64,000 nt of DNA. It comes from Roseimaritima multifibrata. GTDB lineage: Bacteria > Planctomycetota > Planctomycetia > Pirellulales > Pirellulaceae. Positions 6,272 to 15,342 of the stretch are shown here, piece by piece. The translations under genes were made by a program, and so were the position numbers. The DNA lies in NCBI RefSeq assembly GCF_007741495.1, contig NZ_CP036262.1, positions 1,550,001 to 1,614,000 on the forward strand. The letters are read 5' to 3'. Each line of letters starts with the position of its first letter. The first letter of the stretch is position 1. A model generated the notes under the pieces. The model was not told the DNA's origin and did no database searches. It saw only the letters and a list, made by a program, of their open reading frames with translations.

Positions 6272-6931
6272 ATGCAGAGCAATGATTCACTCAAAGAGCA
6301 GGTCAGCCAGCTTACCGGCGAGGTCAAAGTCCTGCGAGAAAGCGTGGACGAATTGAAGACGGCGCTCGAGTGGGCAATCCGCAACGCAAGGATTACTGTT
6401 CACTTCGATGAGACGGCAAATTCACAACCAAGCCAAGTTGCGGAGCCGCCCCCTACTCCCGCAACGCATCAAAAACAACTCACGCTCAATTTCGAAACCC
6501 AAGCGACATTCAAAGTTGCCGAGCAGCTTACAGCGAGTGAACAGCCGGGTAAAAACGTGTTGTCCATTGAAGATTACAAAGCCCGGACGCGAGCGATTTG
6601 GGACGCGGTGAATGCCTGGATCATCGAATTCACACCCAGCATCGAGTTTGATGCCCATGAACTGGGCGTCTATGAAAAGATCAAACCCGAATCGCAGGGC
6701 AGTTTTTCCGATGAAGATCAGGAGCGTTTGCTAAAGGACGACTATGCCCTAGCATGCGGCGTCGCGATCGCCGTTGAAGACGCTTCGATCCTGATGGAGG
6801 ACCACGGTCACGCTGACGATGCGGAATCGCTGACACGGGCCTACTACCTGGCAATAGCTCTAAAGTCGGCCGATTTCGACCTCGAGCACTACTTGCCTGG
6901 ATTTCCTGTCCACTGCATGGAACGTCCATGA
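6272..6931 (+). CDS. Unknown protein with N-terminal coiled coil
   Basis: 219 residues, starting 2 bases after the previous stop. Residues 5-35 form a heptad-like coiled coil (LKEQVSQLTGEVKVLRESV). A proline/glutamine-rich linker follows to about residue 95. Then comes an acidic globular part (YKARTRAIWDAVNAWIIEF, RLLKDDYALACGVAIAVEDASILMEDHG). Paired with 5946-6269 it is probably a small two-protein unit of unknown purpose. A hairpin (6938-6966) follows the stop. Confidence 0.6.
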   Translation: MQSNDSLKEQVSQLTGEVKVLRESVDELKTALEWAIRNARITVHFDETANSQPSQVAEPPPTPATHQKQLTLNFETQATFKVAEQLTASEQPGKNVLSIEDYKARTRAIWDAVNAWIIEFTPSIEFDAHELGVYEKIKPESQGSFSDEDQERLLKDDYALACGVAIAVEDASILMEDHGHADDAESLTRAYYLAIALKSADFDLEHYLPGFPVHCMERP

Positions 6932-6937
6932 ACGAGA

Positions 6938-6966
6938 AAAGCGGTCAACCTTTCGGCAACCGCTTT
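6938..6966 (+). terminator. Hairpin after 6272-6931
   Basis: Perfect 8-bp inverted repeat AAAGCGGT/ACCGCTTT, 6 bases past the stop. There is no T-run; the terminator role is inferred. Confidence 0.45.
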
Positions 6967-7242
6967 GGTGGTTCAACAAAATGCCAATTATCGGACGATG
7001 GATCCGTTTTCGATCCAGAATATCCACTGGGTTCCACCTTGAGCCAATCGTTGATGACCTGGATTCATCGACCAGCAATGCCCTCCTTGATTCCCGCGAT
7101 TACCCGTCACCGGGCACGAGCAGTGGAGAAACCAGCGCCCGGACGCGGGGCCGAGTGCTCCGCGTGAATGGCATTGTTACGCCGAGCATTTGTAGCCGCA
7201 AGTCGTGCAGTTGCGATGGGCAGGAACCCATGGTTCGCCAAG
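6967..7242. other. Non-coding stretch at the left edge of the cassette-like array
   Basis: I see no supported gene. The segment near 7110-7190 has a weak hairpin and the sequence GTGCTCCGCGTG followed by GTTACGCC. This resembles the right half of the attC-like elements further on and could be a degraded one, but a matching left arm is not clear. Confidence 0.3.
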
Positions 7243-7674
7243 CTACCTATTGCCAGTTTTTACGCCAATCAGCGCGCGTGCAAGTCGGGCATCGTCGGCA
7301 AGAGCAAATCGAACTATCTGCTCAAATTCGGTATTCGAGATGCTCGACTCCAAAGTCACAAGAACACGATGTTCAGCAGTTGGTATACCCGTAGACTGAT
7401 GGGGGCGATTGTCACGATCGACTGCAGCTACGAGTTCCCGTGCTAGTTCTTTGTCGCGTTCCAATAGTAACTCGATTCCAGCTACGAATGTCGGCAAAGA
7501 CACATCAGACACCGCAACTGAGACACGAGATGCCGCGATAGACGGTATATTGCGGTGAAGTGATGTCACGTCGAACGCTGGTGTCGCGACTTGGCCCTGC
7601 TCGGGTTCGTCCGCGACCAAGATAGACGGAATACCAACAAGCATCGTCAACAGGGTGAATACGGCTGTCCTGTA
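7243..7674 (-). CDS. Small secreted protein, unknown function
   Basis: 143 residues from ATG 7674, chosen because GGAG lies 6 bases upstream. The N-terminus MYRTAVFTLLTMLVGIPSILVADE is a typical signal peptide. The mature part is hydrophilic and partly helical (AGIELLLERDKELARELVAAVD, EFEQIVRFALADDARLARALIG). It stands alone on the minus strand with an attC-like hairpin on its upstream side, as a gene cassette would. Function unknown. Confidence 0.7.
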   Translation of the reverse strand, partial: YRTAVFTLLTMLVGIPSILVADEPEQGQVATPAFDVTSLHRNIPSIAASRVSVAVSDVSLPTFVAGIELLLERDKELARELVAAVDRDNRPHQSTGIPTAEHRVLVTLESSISNTEFEQIVRFALADDARLARALIGVKTGNR

Positions 7675-7717
7675 CATTGAAGTCTCCATTTCAAATTTAG
7701 GTTTGTGCATGCACTGT

Positions 7718-7812
7718 GGCGAACGTTAGAAATCACGTGGAACGGGCGAAAGAGTTGCAAGCAGACAAGTAAACGCACCACCCGTTCTCGCGTGCATTTC
7801 ATGGTTCTGTCC
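7718..7812 (-). repeat. attC-like element E1 (uninterrupted)
   Basis: Imperfect hairpin between two minus-strand genes. Plus-strand arms are GGCGAAC (7718-7724) and GTTCTGTCC (7804-7812). The inner stem is AATCACG..GGAACGGG with CCCGTTC..CGTG..ATT, with extra unpaired bases on one side. The loop contains TTGCAAGCAGA, also found in E2. Size (about 95 bp), AAC/GTT ends, imperfect stem and placement 3' of the LRR gene fit integron attC sites. The end sequences deviate from the classical RYYYAAC/GTTRRRY consensus. Confidence 0.6.
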
Positions 7813-7821
7813 CGAGGTTTC

Positions 7822-8643
7822 TCAATTGGACACTTTGCAATTCGGGAGCTCTGCTTGAAGCCAATTTCGCCCGGCGTCGGTAGTTTCCGTACCGCGCAAT
7901 GATAATTTTTTTAAGGATTTCAGGTTGGAAAGATGCTTGAGACCATCGTCGGTGATGGCAGTATCGCGCAGCTCAAGGCTCTCCAACTTAGTCAGTCCGG
8001 AAAGATGAGACAGGCCCTGATCAGTGACTTGAGTGCCACTAAGTTGAACCCACTCAAGACTACCAAGATGTGAGATATGGGAAAGACCAACATCCATGAG
8101 TGGTGTGTTGTTCATGGGCAAACCCTTGAGTCCTTGGCAGTTCCGCAGATGCGACAGGCCTTCTCCCGACACGTTCGTGCCATTGAGCGCGAGCACTTCT
8201 AGTTCGGTCAGACCAGAAACATGGCGCAGTCCTTCGTCTGTAATCTTCTTGCGGTTCATTAAAGTTAATTGCTTCAGGGCGTCGAATCGCTCGACCACCT
8301 CCAAATCGTCATCCGATGGATCAGACTTATCATCGAAGTTCACGATCCAAACCGTTCGCACGTAGTCCTCGCCGGTCAGGTCGATCAGCCAAACGGGAGC
8401 CGGGAGATTGGGGCCTTTCCTCCAGTTCATGTTTGTATCGAGTGTGTAGTCATATGAAACGAATCCACCAAGCTGCTTGACTCGGTCAATCGCTTGCTTC
8501 TGTGACCGCGCCCGACTCGAAACGACAGCAAGCCAAACGCTGACGACAGTGACGACGAAGAGAAGAGACCGCATGCTGAAACGCAGCCAGCGACGGTGGC
8601 TCACTTTGGTAGACGATTCGAGACTGGATTCGGCCAAATTCAT
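7822..8643 (-). CDS. Leucine-rich-repeat membrane-anchored protein
   Basis: 273 residues from ATG 8643; an in-frame ATG at 8673 is possible but lies in the hairpin element E3. The N-terminus is basic (HRRWLRFSMRSLL) and is followed by one membrane segment (LLFVVTVVSVWLAVV), then RARSQKQAIDRVKQLGGFVSYDY, a head common in planctomycete LRR proteins as I recall them. The rest is five or six leucine-rich repeats of about 24 residues (for example LSHLSGLTKLESLELRDTAI, TDDGLKHLSNLKSLKKLSLR). The protein is probably exported and tethered, mediating protein contacts. It sits alone between hairpin elements E1 and E3, like a cassette gene. Confidence 0.8.
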   Translation of the reverse strand: MNLAESSLESSTKVSHRRWLRFSMRSLLFVVTVVSVWLAVVSSRARSQKQAIDRVKQLGGFVSYDYTLDTNMNWRKGPNLPAPVWLIDLTGEDYVRTVWIVNFDDKSDPSDDDLEVVERFDALKQLTLMNRKKITDEGLRHVSGLTELEVLALNGTNVSGEGLSHLRNCQGLKGLPMNNTPLMDVGLSHISHLGSLEWVQLSGTQVTDQGLSHLSGLTKLESLELRDTAITDDGLKHLSNLKSLKKLSLRGTETTDAGRNWLQAELPNCKVSN

Positions 8644-8656
8644 GTGAAGGTTCAGA

Positions 8657-8735
8657 GACAGAACGGTGGACATCACGGGGCACGGAAGGTTGACGATCCA
8701 TTGCGAGAAATGCCGCAAGCCGTGCTCCCATGCAT
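8657..8735 (-). repeat. attC-like element E3, part separated from its other end by two introns
   Basis: Plus-strand arm AGACAGAACG (from 8657), stem GGGCACGG with CCGTGCTCC, then the hairpin is cut at 8735/8736 by the first group II intron. The missing end TTTTTTGTTCTGCC lies at 12767-12780 beyond the second intron. Rejoining gives AGAAC..GTTCT ends as in E1. Confidence 0.55.
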
Positions 8736-10750
8736 GTACGCCCAACATGGGCGTGATGTTGTGGGGTGCCCCTGCCTTCGGGCAGGTCAGTCCCCTGTGT
8801 TTAGTTCCGGTAACTCTTTCAGGGAGTCATCATACCAGATGAATAGCTCGTAAGAAAACAACACGAGGTGAGGGCAACTGCGGGGAGGTGACGAACCGTG
8901 GGAAGGAAGCCTGCGAATGTGTCGGTAAGCTGGCAAAGAAACCGTCGCCAGCCACATTCTCACCAAGACCCGTCAGGTGACGTACAGAAACCACATAGAG
9001 GCCGGTAGCTCCAGGCGAGTGTCCATGCGAATGCGAAGCCGAACCGGAAGACGGAGTGCAGGTAGATGTGGCACTTGGGCGGGGATACATCACGCTCTTA
9101 TTTGGGGAGATCTGCCAGCGTACCCGTGAGTAGGGCTTGCCCGAAAGGCGGGGCGACCGAGGTAACTTGGCTCGTGCTCGGCAGAAGTCAGCAGAGGCCG
9201 TAGTACCGGACTTTCGCAACCCAGCGAAACCGGGAAGGGCTGAACGATTCTTTACAAGGCAATACTATCCATGACCTCGACGCGTTCGAAACACATAGAA
9301 GCCAGCTCGCGCAACCAACAAGGAGGCGAGCACTCAAAGGCCCCGTGCTCTTCGCAGCTCCAGTCGGAGAAATCGTCGTCGGCGGCCGTGGAACAGCTAA
9401 CCTTGGACATTGTTTCAGAAGATTTGATGGAACAGATTGTGGACCCTGAAAACTTCGAAACCGCTTGGGCGCGAGTCCGAGCCAATCGTGGGGCTCCGGG
9501 ACCGGACGGGATCACGCTCGACGAGTTCCCCGAGTTGTTCCGCTCGCAGTGGGCGGAGATACGACAACAACTGTTGGAAGGAACTTATCAGCCGGGCCCC
9601 GCCCGGCGTAAGTCGATTTCCAAAGACGACGGCGGCCAGCGCGATCTCGGAATACCAAACGTAATCGATCGCCTGATCCAGCAAGCCGTTTTAATAGTTC
9701 TGACACCGATCTTCGATCCGACCTTTTCGGATTCGAGTTTCGGTTTTCGACCGAACCGCTCTGCTCATGGAGCAGCTAAGCAAATACAGTCTCACATCCA
9801 AGCCGGTTATCGTCACTGTGTGGATATGGATTTGTCGAAATTTTTCGATCGAGTTCAACATGACGTGTTACTCAGCCGAGTGGCACGGAAGATTCGCGAC
9901 AAACGATTGCTTGGTTTGATCGGACGGTACTTGCGAGCGGGCGTGATGGTCGACGCTCAGTTGCAGCCTTCGATCGAAGGGACGATGCAAGGCGGACCGC
10001 TTTCGCCGTTATTGGCGAACATCTTGTTAGACGATTTCGACAAGGAGTTGGAATCGCGCGGACTTCGCTTTGTACGCTACGCGGACGACTTCCTGGTGTT
10101 TACCAAGACCAGGAAAGCGGCCGAGCGCGTATTCGATTCGGTAGGTCGTTATTTGACACGGAAACTGAAGCTGGTTGTCAACCAGCAGAAGAGTCGCATC
10201 TGTGGTACGCACGGAGTCGAGTTTCTCGGCTTCGAATTCCGCGGCCTCGGAGGCAGCATTCGTGTGAGTCCTAAGAATATCGCCAAGTTCAAGGAGCGGG
10301 TGAAGGAAATCACACGCCGCAATCGCGGCGTGTCGATGACCAGTCGCCTGCGCGAACTACGGCCGTATTTCAACGGCTGGGTAGGTTACTTTCGTTGGGT
10401 TCCGATCAAGAGCACCTTCGGTGACTTGGACAAATGGGTTCGGCGGCGCATCCGCGCGTGCTACTGGAAACAGTGGCGTAAGCCCAAGGCCCGCGTCCGG
10501 AAACTGTTGAGCTTAGGAATCCATCGCAGGGTGGCATGCTCGCATGGTAACAGCAGCAAAGGGCCGTGGTTGATGTCCAAAACTTGGGCCGTGCATCAAG
10601 CACTGTCTATGGACTATCTCACGCAGTCGGGACTGCCTAGTCTGTTAGAGATCTGGAGCAAGTTTGCTGCGAAGAAACGAAACGCCTAGTGCGGATCCGC
10701 ATGCTAGGTGTTGTGGGAGGGGTCCCGGGCAACCGGGCCCCTATCCCGAT
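8736..10750 (+). mobile_element. Group II intron 1 (probable class C-attC), 2,015 bp
   Basis: Starts GTACGCCCAACATGGGCG and ends GGGCCCCTATCCCGAT. The same ends occur in intron 2 (next to it) and, diverged, in intron 3. The 3' part (GTGCGGATCCGCATGCTAGG, then GGGAGGGGTCCC) matches domains V/VI of bacterial class C introns as I remember them. It encodes an intact reverse transcriptase/maturase (9271-10689). It is inserted in attC-like element E3, on the strand opposite to the cassette genes, as class C-attC introns do. It differs from intron 2 by one base in length and by scattered substitutions. Confidence 0.85.
9271..10689 (+). CDS. ltrA: Group II intron reverse transcriptase/maturase (intron 1)
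   Basis: 472 residues. The reverse-transcriptase fingers-palm (about 60-330) has RANRGAPGPDGITLDEF, GFRPNRSAHGAAK, DLSKFFDRVQHD, MQGGPLSPLLANI and the catalytic RYADDF at about 268-273. The maturase (X) domain follows (WVGYFRWVP, RRIRACYWKQWRKP, SKGPWLMSKTWAVHQALSM). There is no HNH endonuclease domain, as usual for class C. It splices its own intron and copies it into new target sites. All motifs are intact. It differs from the intron 2 protein at a few residues (D/A in IVDPEN, R/C in GLRFVRYADD). Confidence 0.95.
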   Translation: MTSTRSKHIEASSRNQQGGEHSKAPCSSQLQSEKSSSAAVEQLTLDIVSEDLMEQIVDPENFETAWARVRANRGAPGPDGITLDEFPELFRSQWAEIRQQLLEGTYQPGPARRKSISKDDGGQRDLGIPNVIDRLIQQAVLIVLTPIFDPTFSDSSFGFRPNRSAHGAAKQIQSHIQAGYRHCVDMDLSKFFDRVQHDVLLSRVARKIRDKRLLGLIGRYLRAGVMVDAQLQPSIEGTMQGGPLSPLLANILLDDFDKELESRGLRFVRYADDFLVFTKTRKAAERVFDSVGRYLTRKLKLVVNQQKSRICGTHGVEFLGFEFRGLGGSIRVSPKNIAKFKERVKEITRRNRGVSMTSRLRELRPYFNGWVGYFRWVPIKSTFGDLDKWVRRRIRACYWKQWRKPKARVRKLLSLGIHRRVACSHGNSSKGPWLMSKTWAVHQALSMDYLTQSGLPSLLEIWSKFAAKKRNA

Positions 10751-12766
10751 GTACGCCCAACATGGGCGTGATGTTGTGGGGTGCCCCTGCCTTCGGGCAG
10801 GTCAGTCCCCTGTGTTTAGTTCCGGTAACTCTTTTCAGGGAGTCATCATACCAGATGAATAGCTCGTAAGAAAACAACACGAGGTGAGGGCAACTGCGGG
10901 GAGGCGACGAACCGTGGGGAGGAAGCCTGCGAATGTGTCGGTAAGCTGGCAAAGAAACCGTCGCCAGCCACATTCTCACCAAGACCCGTCAGGTGACGTA
11001 CAGAAACCACATAGAGGCCGGTAGCTCCAGGCGAGTGTCCATGCGAATGCGAAGCCGAACCGGAAGACGGAGTGCAGGTAGATGTGGCACTTGGGCGGGG
11101 ATACATCACGCTCTTATTTGGGGAGATCTGCCAGCGTACCCGTGAGTAGGGCTTGCCCGAAAGGCGGGGCGACCGAGGTAACTTGGCTCGGGCTCGGCAG
11201 AAGTCAGCAGAGGCCGTAGTACCGGACTTTCGCAACCCAGCGAAACCGGGAAGGGCTGAACGATTCTTTACAAGGCAATACTATCCATGACCTCGATGCG
11301 TTCGAAACACATAGAAGCCAGCTCGCGCAACCAACAAGGAGGCGAGCACTCAAAGGCCCCGTGCTCTTCGCAGCTCCAGTCGGAGAAATCGTCGTCGGCG
11401 GCCGTGGAACAGCTAACCTTGGACATTGTTTCAGAAGATTTGATGGAACAGATTGTGGCCCCTGAAAACTTCGAAACCGCTTGGGCGCGAGTCCGAGCCA
11501 ATCGGGGCGCTCCGGGACCGGACGGGATCACGCTCGACGAGTTCCCCGAGTTGTTCCGCTCGCAGTGGGCGGAGATACGACAACAACTGTTGGAAGGAAC
11601 TTATCAGCCGGGCCCCACCCGGCGTAAGTCGATTTCCAAAGACGACGGCGGCCAGCGCGATCTCGGAATACCAAACGTAATCGATCGCCTGATCCAGCAA
11701 GCCGTTTTAATAGTTCTGACGCCGATCTTTGATCCGACCTTTTCGGATTCGAGTTTCGGCTTTCGACCGAACCGCTCTGCTCATGGAGCAGCTAAGCAAA
11801 TACAGTCTCACATCCAAGCCGGTTATCGTCACTGTGTGGATATGGATTTATCGAAATTTTTCGATCGAGTTCAACATGACGTGTTACTCAGCCGAGTGGC
11901 ACGGAAGATTCGCGACAAACGATTGCTTGGTTTGATCGGACGGTACTTGCGAGCGGGTGTGATGGTCGACGCTCAGTTGCAGCCTTCGATCGAAGGGACG
12001 ATGCAAGGCGGACCGCTGTCGCCGCTGTTGGCGAACATCTTGTTAGACGATTTCGACAAGGAGTTGGAATCGCGCGGACTTTGCTTTGTACGCTACGCGG
12101 ACGACTTTCTGGTGTTTACCAAGACCAGGAAAGCGGCCGAGCGCGTATTCGATTCGGTAGGTCGTTATTTGACACGGAAACTGAAGCTGGTTGTCAACCA
12201 GCAGAAGAGTCGCATCTGCGGTACGCACGGAGTCGAGTTTCTCGGCTTCGAATTCCGCGGCCTCGGAGGCAGCATTCGTGTGAGTCCTAAGAATATCGCC
12301 AAGTTCAAGGAGCGGGTGAAGGAAATCACACGCCGCAATCGCGGCGTGTCGATGACCAGTCGCCTACGCGAACTACGGCCGTATTTCAACGGCTGGGTAG
12401 GTTACTTTCGGTGGGTTCCGATCAAAAGCACCTTCGGTGACTTGGACAAATGGGTTCGGCGGCGCATCCGCGCGTGCTACTGGAAACAGTGGCGTAAGCC
12501 CAAGGCCCGCGTCCGGAAACTGTTGAGCTTAGGAATCCATCGCAGGGTGGCATGCTCGCATGGTAACAGCAGCAAAGGGCCGTGGTTGATGTCCAAAACT
12601 TGGGCCGTGCATCAAGCACTGTCTATGGAATATCTCACGCAGTCGGGACTGCCGAGTCTGTTAGAGATCTGGAGCAAGTTTGCTGCGAAGAAACGAAACG
12701 CCTAGTGCGGATCCGCATGCTAGGTGTTGTGGGAGGGGTCCCGGGCAACCGGGCCCCTATCCCGAT
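10751..12766 (+). mobile_element. Group II intron 2, directly abutting intron 1, 2,016 bp
   Basis: Begins with GTACGCCCAACATGGGCG immediately after the CCCGAT end of intron 1, without any spacer, and ends at the same 3' sequence. The 3' flank TTTTTTGTTCTGCC is the missing end of attC-like element E3. Near-identity to intron 1 indicates a recent duplication. Confidence 0.85.
11287..12705 (+). CDS. ltrA: Group II intron reverse transcriptase/maturase (intron 2)
   Basis: 472 residues, the same domain order as the intron 1 protein: RT motifs including MQGGPLSPLLANI and YADD near residue 270, then the maturase domain with YWKQWRKP, and no HNH domain. Substitutions relative to intron 1 include MTSM for MTST at the start, IVAPEN for IVDPEN, GPTRRK for GPARRK, GLCFVRYADD for GLRFVRYADD and SMEYL for SMDYL. 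No frame-disrupting change is present, so both copies are potentially active. Confidence 0.95.
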   Translation: MTSMRSKHIEASSRNQQGGEHSKAPCSSQLQSEKSSSAAVEQLTLDIVSEDLMEQIVAPENFETAWARVRANRGAPGPDGITLDEFPELFRSQWAEIRQQLLEGTYQPGPTRRKSISKDDGGQRDLGIPNVIDRLIQQAVLIVLTPIFDPTFSDSSFGFRPNRSAHGAAKQIQSHIQAGYRHCVDMDLSKFFDRVQHDVLLSRVARKIRDKRLLGLIGRYLRAGVMVDAQLQPSIEGTMQGGPLSPLLANILLDDFDKELESRGLCFVRYADDFLVFTKTRKAAERVFDSVGRYLTRKLKLVVNQQKSRICGTHGVEFLGFEFRGLGGSIRVSPKNIAKFKERVKEITRRNRGVSMTSRLRELRPYFNGWVGYFRWVPIKSTFGDLDKWVRRRIRACYWKQWRKPKARVRKLLSLGIHRRVACSHGNSSKGPWLMSKTWAVHQALSMEYLTQSGLPSLLEIWSKFAAKKRNA

Positions 12767-12780
12767 TTTTTTGTTCTGCC
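12767..12780 (-). repeat. attC-like element E3, distal end beyond the introns
   Basis: TTTTTT then GTTCTGCC on the plus strand directly after intron 2. GTTCTG is complementary to CAGAAC at 8659-8664, closing the E3 hairpin once both introns are removed. Confidence 0.5.
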
Positions 12781-12870
12781 GCGTTCTGCGTATGCCCGGA
12801 CAATTTTTGGCATCGTGCAACCGTGAGTGTCCTGACGCAGCCGCACGATTGTTGATTTCGGTTTTCCTCT

Positions 12871-13209
12871 TCAATTATCGCCATGGACGCCGGACACATA
12901 CGGAGCCAGTTGTTCTTCGGTGAATCCGGTCTCACGTAAATGCGTGACTATCAAGTGAAGGTATTCGGCAACCAAGTCGAGGTAAACATGTTTGTGCTCT
13001 TTTGCGATGTCAGCGTGCGTATTTGTCGCACGCATGACGAACACGGGAATCACATCGTAATTGTCGCTCAGGTAGAGGGCAATGATCGTGTTGATATATG
13101 AAACGAGTGGATACCAGACAGTGTTTCGTTTGTAGCATCCGTCGGGAGGGACACCCGCGCGATTAAGGCGTCCATGAAGTTGTTCGAGTTGATGCTGAAC
13201 TGTGGCCAT
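12871..13209 (-). CDS. Unknown small protein (cassette-type gene)
   Basis: 112 residues on the minus strand between attC-like elements E3 and E2. The middle is helical (PLVSYINTIIALYLSDNYDVIPVFVMR, HVYLDLVAEYLHLIVTHLRETGFTEEQLAPY) and there is no signal peptide. I do not recognise a family. Its start lies about 30 bases from E2. No strong ribosome site is seen, as is common for integron cassette genes that depend on neighbours. Confidence 0.6.
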   Translation of the reverse strand: MATVQHQLEQLHGRLNRAGVPPDGCYKRNTVWYPLVSYINTIIALYLSDNYDVIPVFVMRATNTHADIAKEHKHVYLDLVAEYLHLIVTHLRETGFTEEQLAPYVSGVHGDN

Positions 13210-13241
13210 CGAATGTGTTCATTGAGCGACGTCGGTTTAGT

Positions 13242-13329
13242 GGCAGAACGATACGCATCAGTGGGGACGGGCGGACGAATTGCAAGCAGATGGAAAAACG
13301 GTCCACCCGTCCTCCACTGCATGCGATGG
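13242..13329 (-). repeat. attC-like element E2, part separated from its other end by intron 3
   Basis: Plus-strand arm GGCAGAAC (13242-13249), then stem CAGTGG.GGACGGG.GGAC paired with GTCC.CCCGTCC.CCACTG, with extra unpaired bases on one side. The loop has TTGCAAGCAGA as in E1. Intron 3 begins at 13330; the right end TTACCCGCC resumes at 15343, and with the G at 13329 this makes GTTACCCGCC. E1 and E2 are clearly homologous. Confidence 0.6.
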
Positions 13330-15342
13330 GTACGCCCGGCATGGGCGTGATCGTTTTGGGGTGCAAGTCCTCTGTACGAGATTGGAAACTTTCAGGTGTC
13401 AGTATACCAAATGATCGACCACGAAAGGGAAGTACTAGACGAGGGCAACTGCGGAAGGGCGACCGACCGTGGAGAGGAAGCCTGCGACCGTGTGCGTAAA
13501 CGCCGGGTTTGTTTGTCGCCACCCGGACACGGTCTCGTCAAAGCTGCGAGGCTACGAACAGAAACGTCATACAAGGCCGGTTCGGTCAGGCGAGCACGCC
13601 CATCCGTGCGAAGCCGTCCCCAATCGATCGTTCAGGTAAATGGCGAGCTTGTGCAGCGATACATCACGCTCTTATCCGGGGAACTCTGCACAGCCTGGTC
13701 GAGGCCAGGCGTCGCTCCGACGAGTAGGGCTTGCCCGAAACAACGGAACGCGGCGGCGAAAGCCACCGTGGGCGGTGCAGAACTCAGCAGAGGTCATAGT
13801 ACTGAACTTCCGCCTCCAACGGAAACAGGAAGGACCGAACGATGAAGAACAAGGAGGAGCCATCGGCCCACTCACGGCGAGGGAACCCCTCGGTGCAAGT
13901 TGATCTGTATTTTCCAGACAACGTCGGCACCGAGACCACCGGTTCACCATCCCGACCGGGAGATACCGCTGCGACGCGGGCCGGGCAGCCAGCCTTGAGC
14001 AACTCACTAGAGTCGCTGATGCAGCACGTGGTCGCCGACGCCAATTTCGAAGCCGCTTGGAAGAGCGTGAAGCGAAACCGCGGAGCCCCTGGCCCCGACG
14101 GAATCACGATCGCGGAATTCCCGGACTGGTTTCGTCCTCGTTGGCTGTCGATTCGGCAACAGCTGCTCGATGGCACGTATCGCCCCGATCCGGTGCGACG
14201 CAAGACCATCGACAAGCCCGATGGCGGCAAGCGTTTGCTTGGTATTCCAAACATCGTCGACCGCTTGATTCAACAAGCCATCGTCCAGATTCTCACGCCT
14301 GTGTTCGATCCGCACTTTAGCGACTCGAGCCACGGGTTTCGGCCTAAACGCTCGGCTCACGGAGCCGCCAAGCAAGTACGTCGGACGGTCCGGCGTGGTT
14401 ACCGCTTCGTAGCGGACTTCGATTTATCGAAGTTCTTCGATCGAGTCCAACACGATGTCTTGATGTCGCGTGTGGCTCGTCGAGTTCGCGACAAGCGGCT
14501 ACTGCAATTGATCGGACGCTACTTGCGAGCCGGTGTGATGGTCGAAGGTGTGCTGCAACCGACCGATCTAGGAACCCCGCAAGGCGGTCCATTGAGCCCG
14601 ATCTTAAGCAACATCCTGCTTGATGATCTGGACAAAGAACTGGAACGTCGCGGGCTCCCGTTCGTTCGCTATGCGGATGACTTTGCGGTCTTCGCGAAGT
14701 CGCCTCGAGCGGCCGAGCGGATCATGAATTCGGTCGGACGTTACGTGGCGAAGAAACTTCGCTTGGTAGTCAATGAGGAGAAGAGCCGCGTGTTGGCTTG
14801 CACTGAGTTCGAGTTCCTAGGGTTCTCGTTCCCGAAGTCGCGAGCGAACATCAACGTGTCTGTTAAGTCCATCCTTCGCTTCAAACAGCGTGTCCGCGAG
14901 ATCACCGGCAGAAGCCGAGGGATCTCGATGGACCGCCGACTGGGCGAGCTGCGACGATACGTTCGCGGCTGGATGGGTTACTTCGGGATCGCGTCGCAAC
15001 TGAAACTGTTCGATAAACTCGACCAGTGGATTCGCCGCCGCATTCGGATGTGCTACTGGAAACAGTGGAAACGACCGAAACGTCGTCGAGCGATGTTGAT
15101 TCGATTGGGAGTCCCTCGCCGCCAAGCGATCCGTCACGCACGCAGCCGCAAGGGGCACTGGCGTATGGCTAAAACCATCGCCAGCAACGTTGGTCTGACC
15201 AACAAATGGCTCCAAGAGGAAGGCTTACTCAGCTTGAAGACTCTGTGGGCACAGCTTGCTCCACTTCGTCGAACCGCGTAGTGCGGACCCGCACGCTACG
15301 TGGTGTGGGGAGGGGCACCGGAAACGGTGCCCCTTACCCGAT
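13330..15342 (+). mobile_element. Group II intron 3 (diverged relative), 2,013 bp
   Basis: Starts GTACGCCCGGCATGGGCG and ends GTGCCCCTTACCCGAT, matching the termini of introns 1 and 2 with substitutions. The 3' domain reads GTGCGGACCCGCACGCTACG. It encodes a full-length reverse transcriptase/maturase. It is inserted at the same relative place in attC-like element E2 as intron 1 in E3, and in the same orientation. Confidence 0.85.
13842..15281 (+). CDS. ltrA: Group II intron reverse transcriptase/maturase (intron 3)
   Basis: 479 residues. Motifs are KRNRGAPGPDGITIAEF, GFRPKRSAHGAAK, DLSKFFDRVQHD, PQGGPLSPILSNILLDD and RYADDF (about 274-279), then the maturase domain (YVRGWMGYFGIA, RRIRMCYWKQWKRPKRR, KGHWRMAKTIASN). 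There is no HNH endonuclease. It is the same family as the intron 1/2 enzymes but clearly diverged throughout, so this intron arrived independently. ATG 13842 has AGGACC upstream; a second in-frame methionine does not occur until well inside the protein. Confidence 0.95.
   Translation: MKNKEEPSAHSRRGNPSVQVDLYFPDNVGTETTGSPSRPGDTAATRAGQPALSNSLESLMQHVVADANFEAAWKSVKRNRGAPGPDGITIAEFPDWFRPRWLSIRQQLLDGTYRPDPVRRKTIDKPDGGKRLLGIPNIVDRLIQQAIVQILTPVFDPHFSDSSHGFRPKRSAHGAAKQVRRTVRRGYRFVADFDLSKFFDRVQHDVLMSRVARRVRDKRLLQLIGRYLRAGVMVEGVLQPTDLGTPQGGPLSPILSNILLDDLDKELERRGLPFVRYADDFAVFAKSPRAAERIMNSVGRYVAKKLRLVVNEEKSRVLACTEFEFLGFSFPKSRANINVSVKSILRFKQRVREITGRSRGISMDRRLGELRRYVRGWMGYFGIASQLKLFDKLDQWIRRRIRMCYWKQWKRPKRRRAMLIRLGVPRRQAIRHARSRKGHWRMAKTIASNVGLTNKWLQEEGLLSLKTLWAQLAPLRRTA

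Noticed and set aside
6967-7242. A fourth attC-like element after the gene at 7243
   Set aside because: Only a right-half resemblance (GTGCTCCGCGTG..GTTACGCC) is seen; no matching left arm was found, so it is not listed as an element.
7168-7446. A 92-codon plus-strand frame
   Set aside because: It overlaps the 3' end of the secreted-protein gene on the other strand and has no ribosome site or protein-like pattern.
8830-9219. A 129-codon minus-strand frame repeated at 10846-11235 in the second intron
   Set aside because: It lies in the structured 5' domain of the group II introns and is conserved only because the introns are near-identical; it lacks protein-like features.
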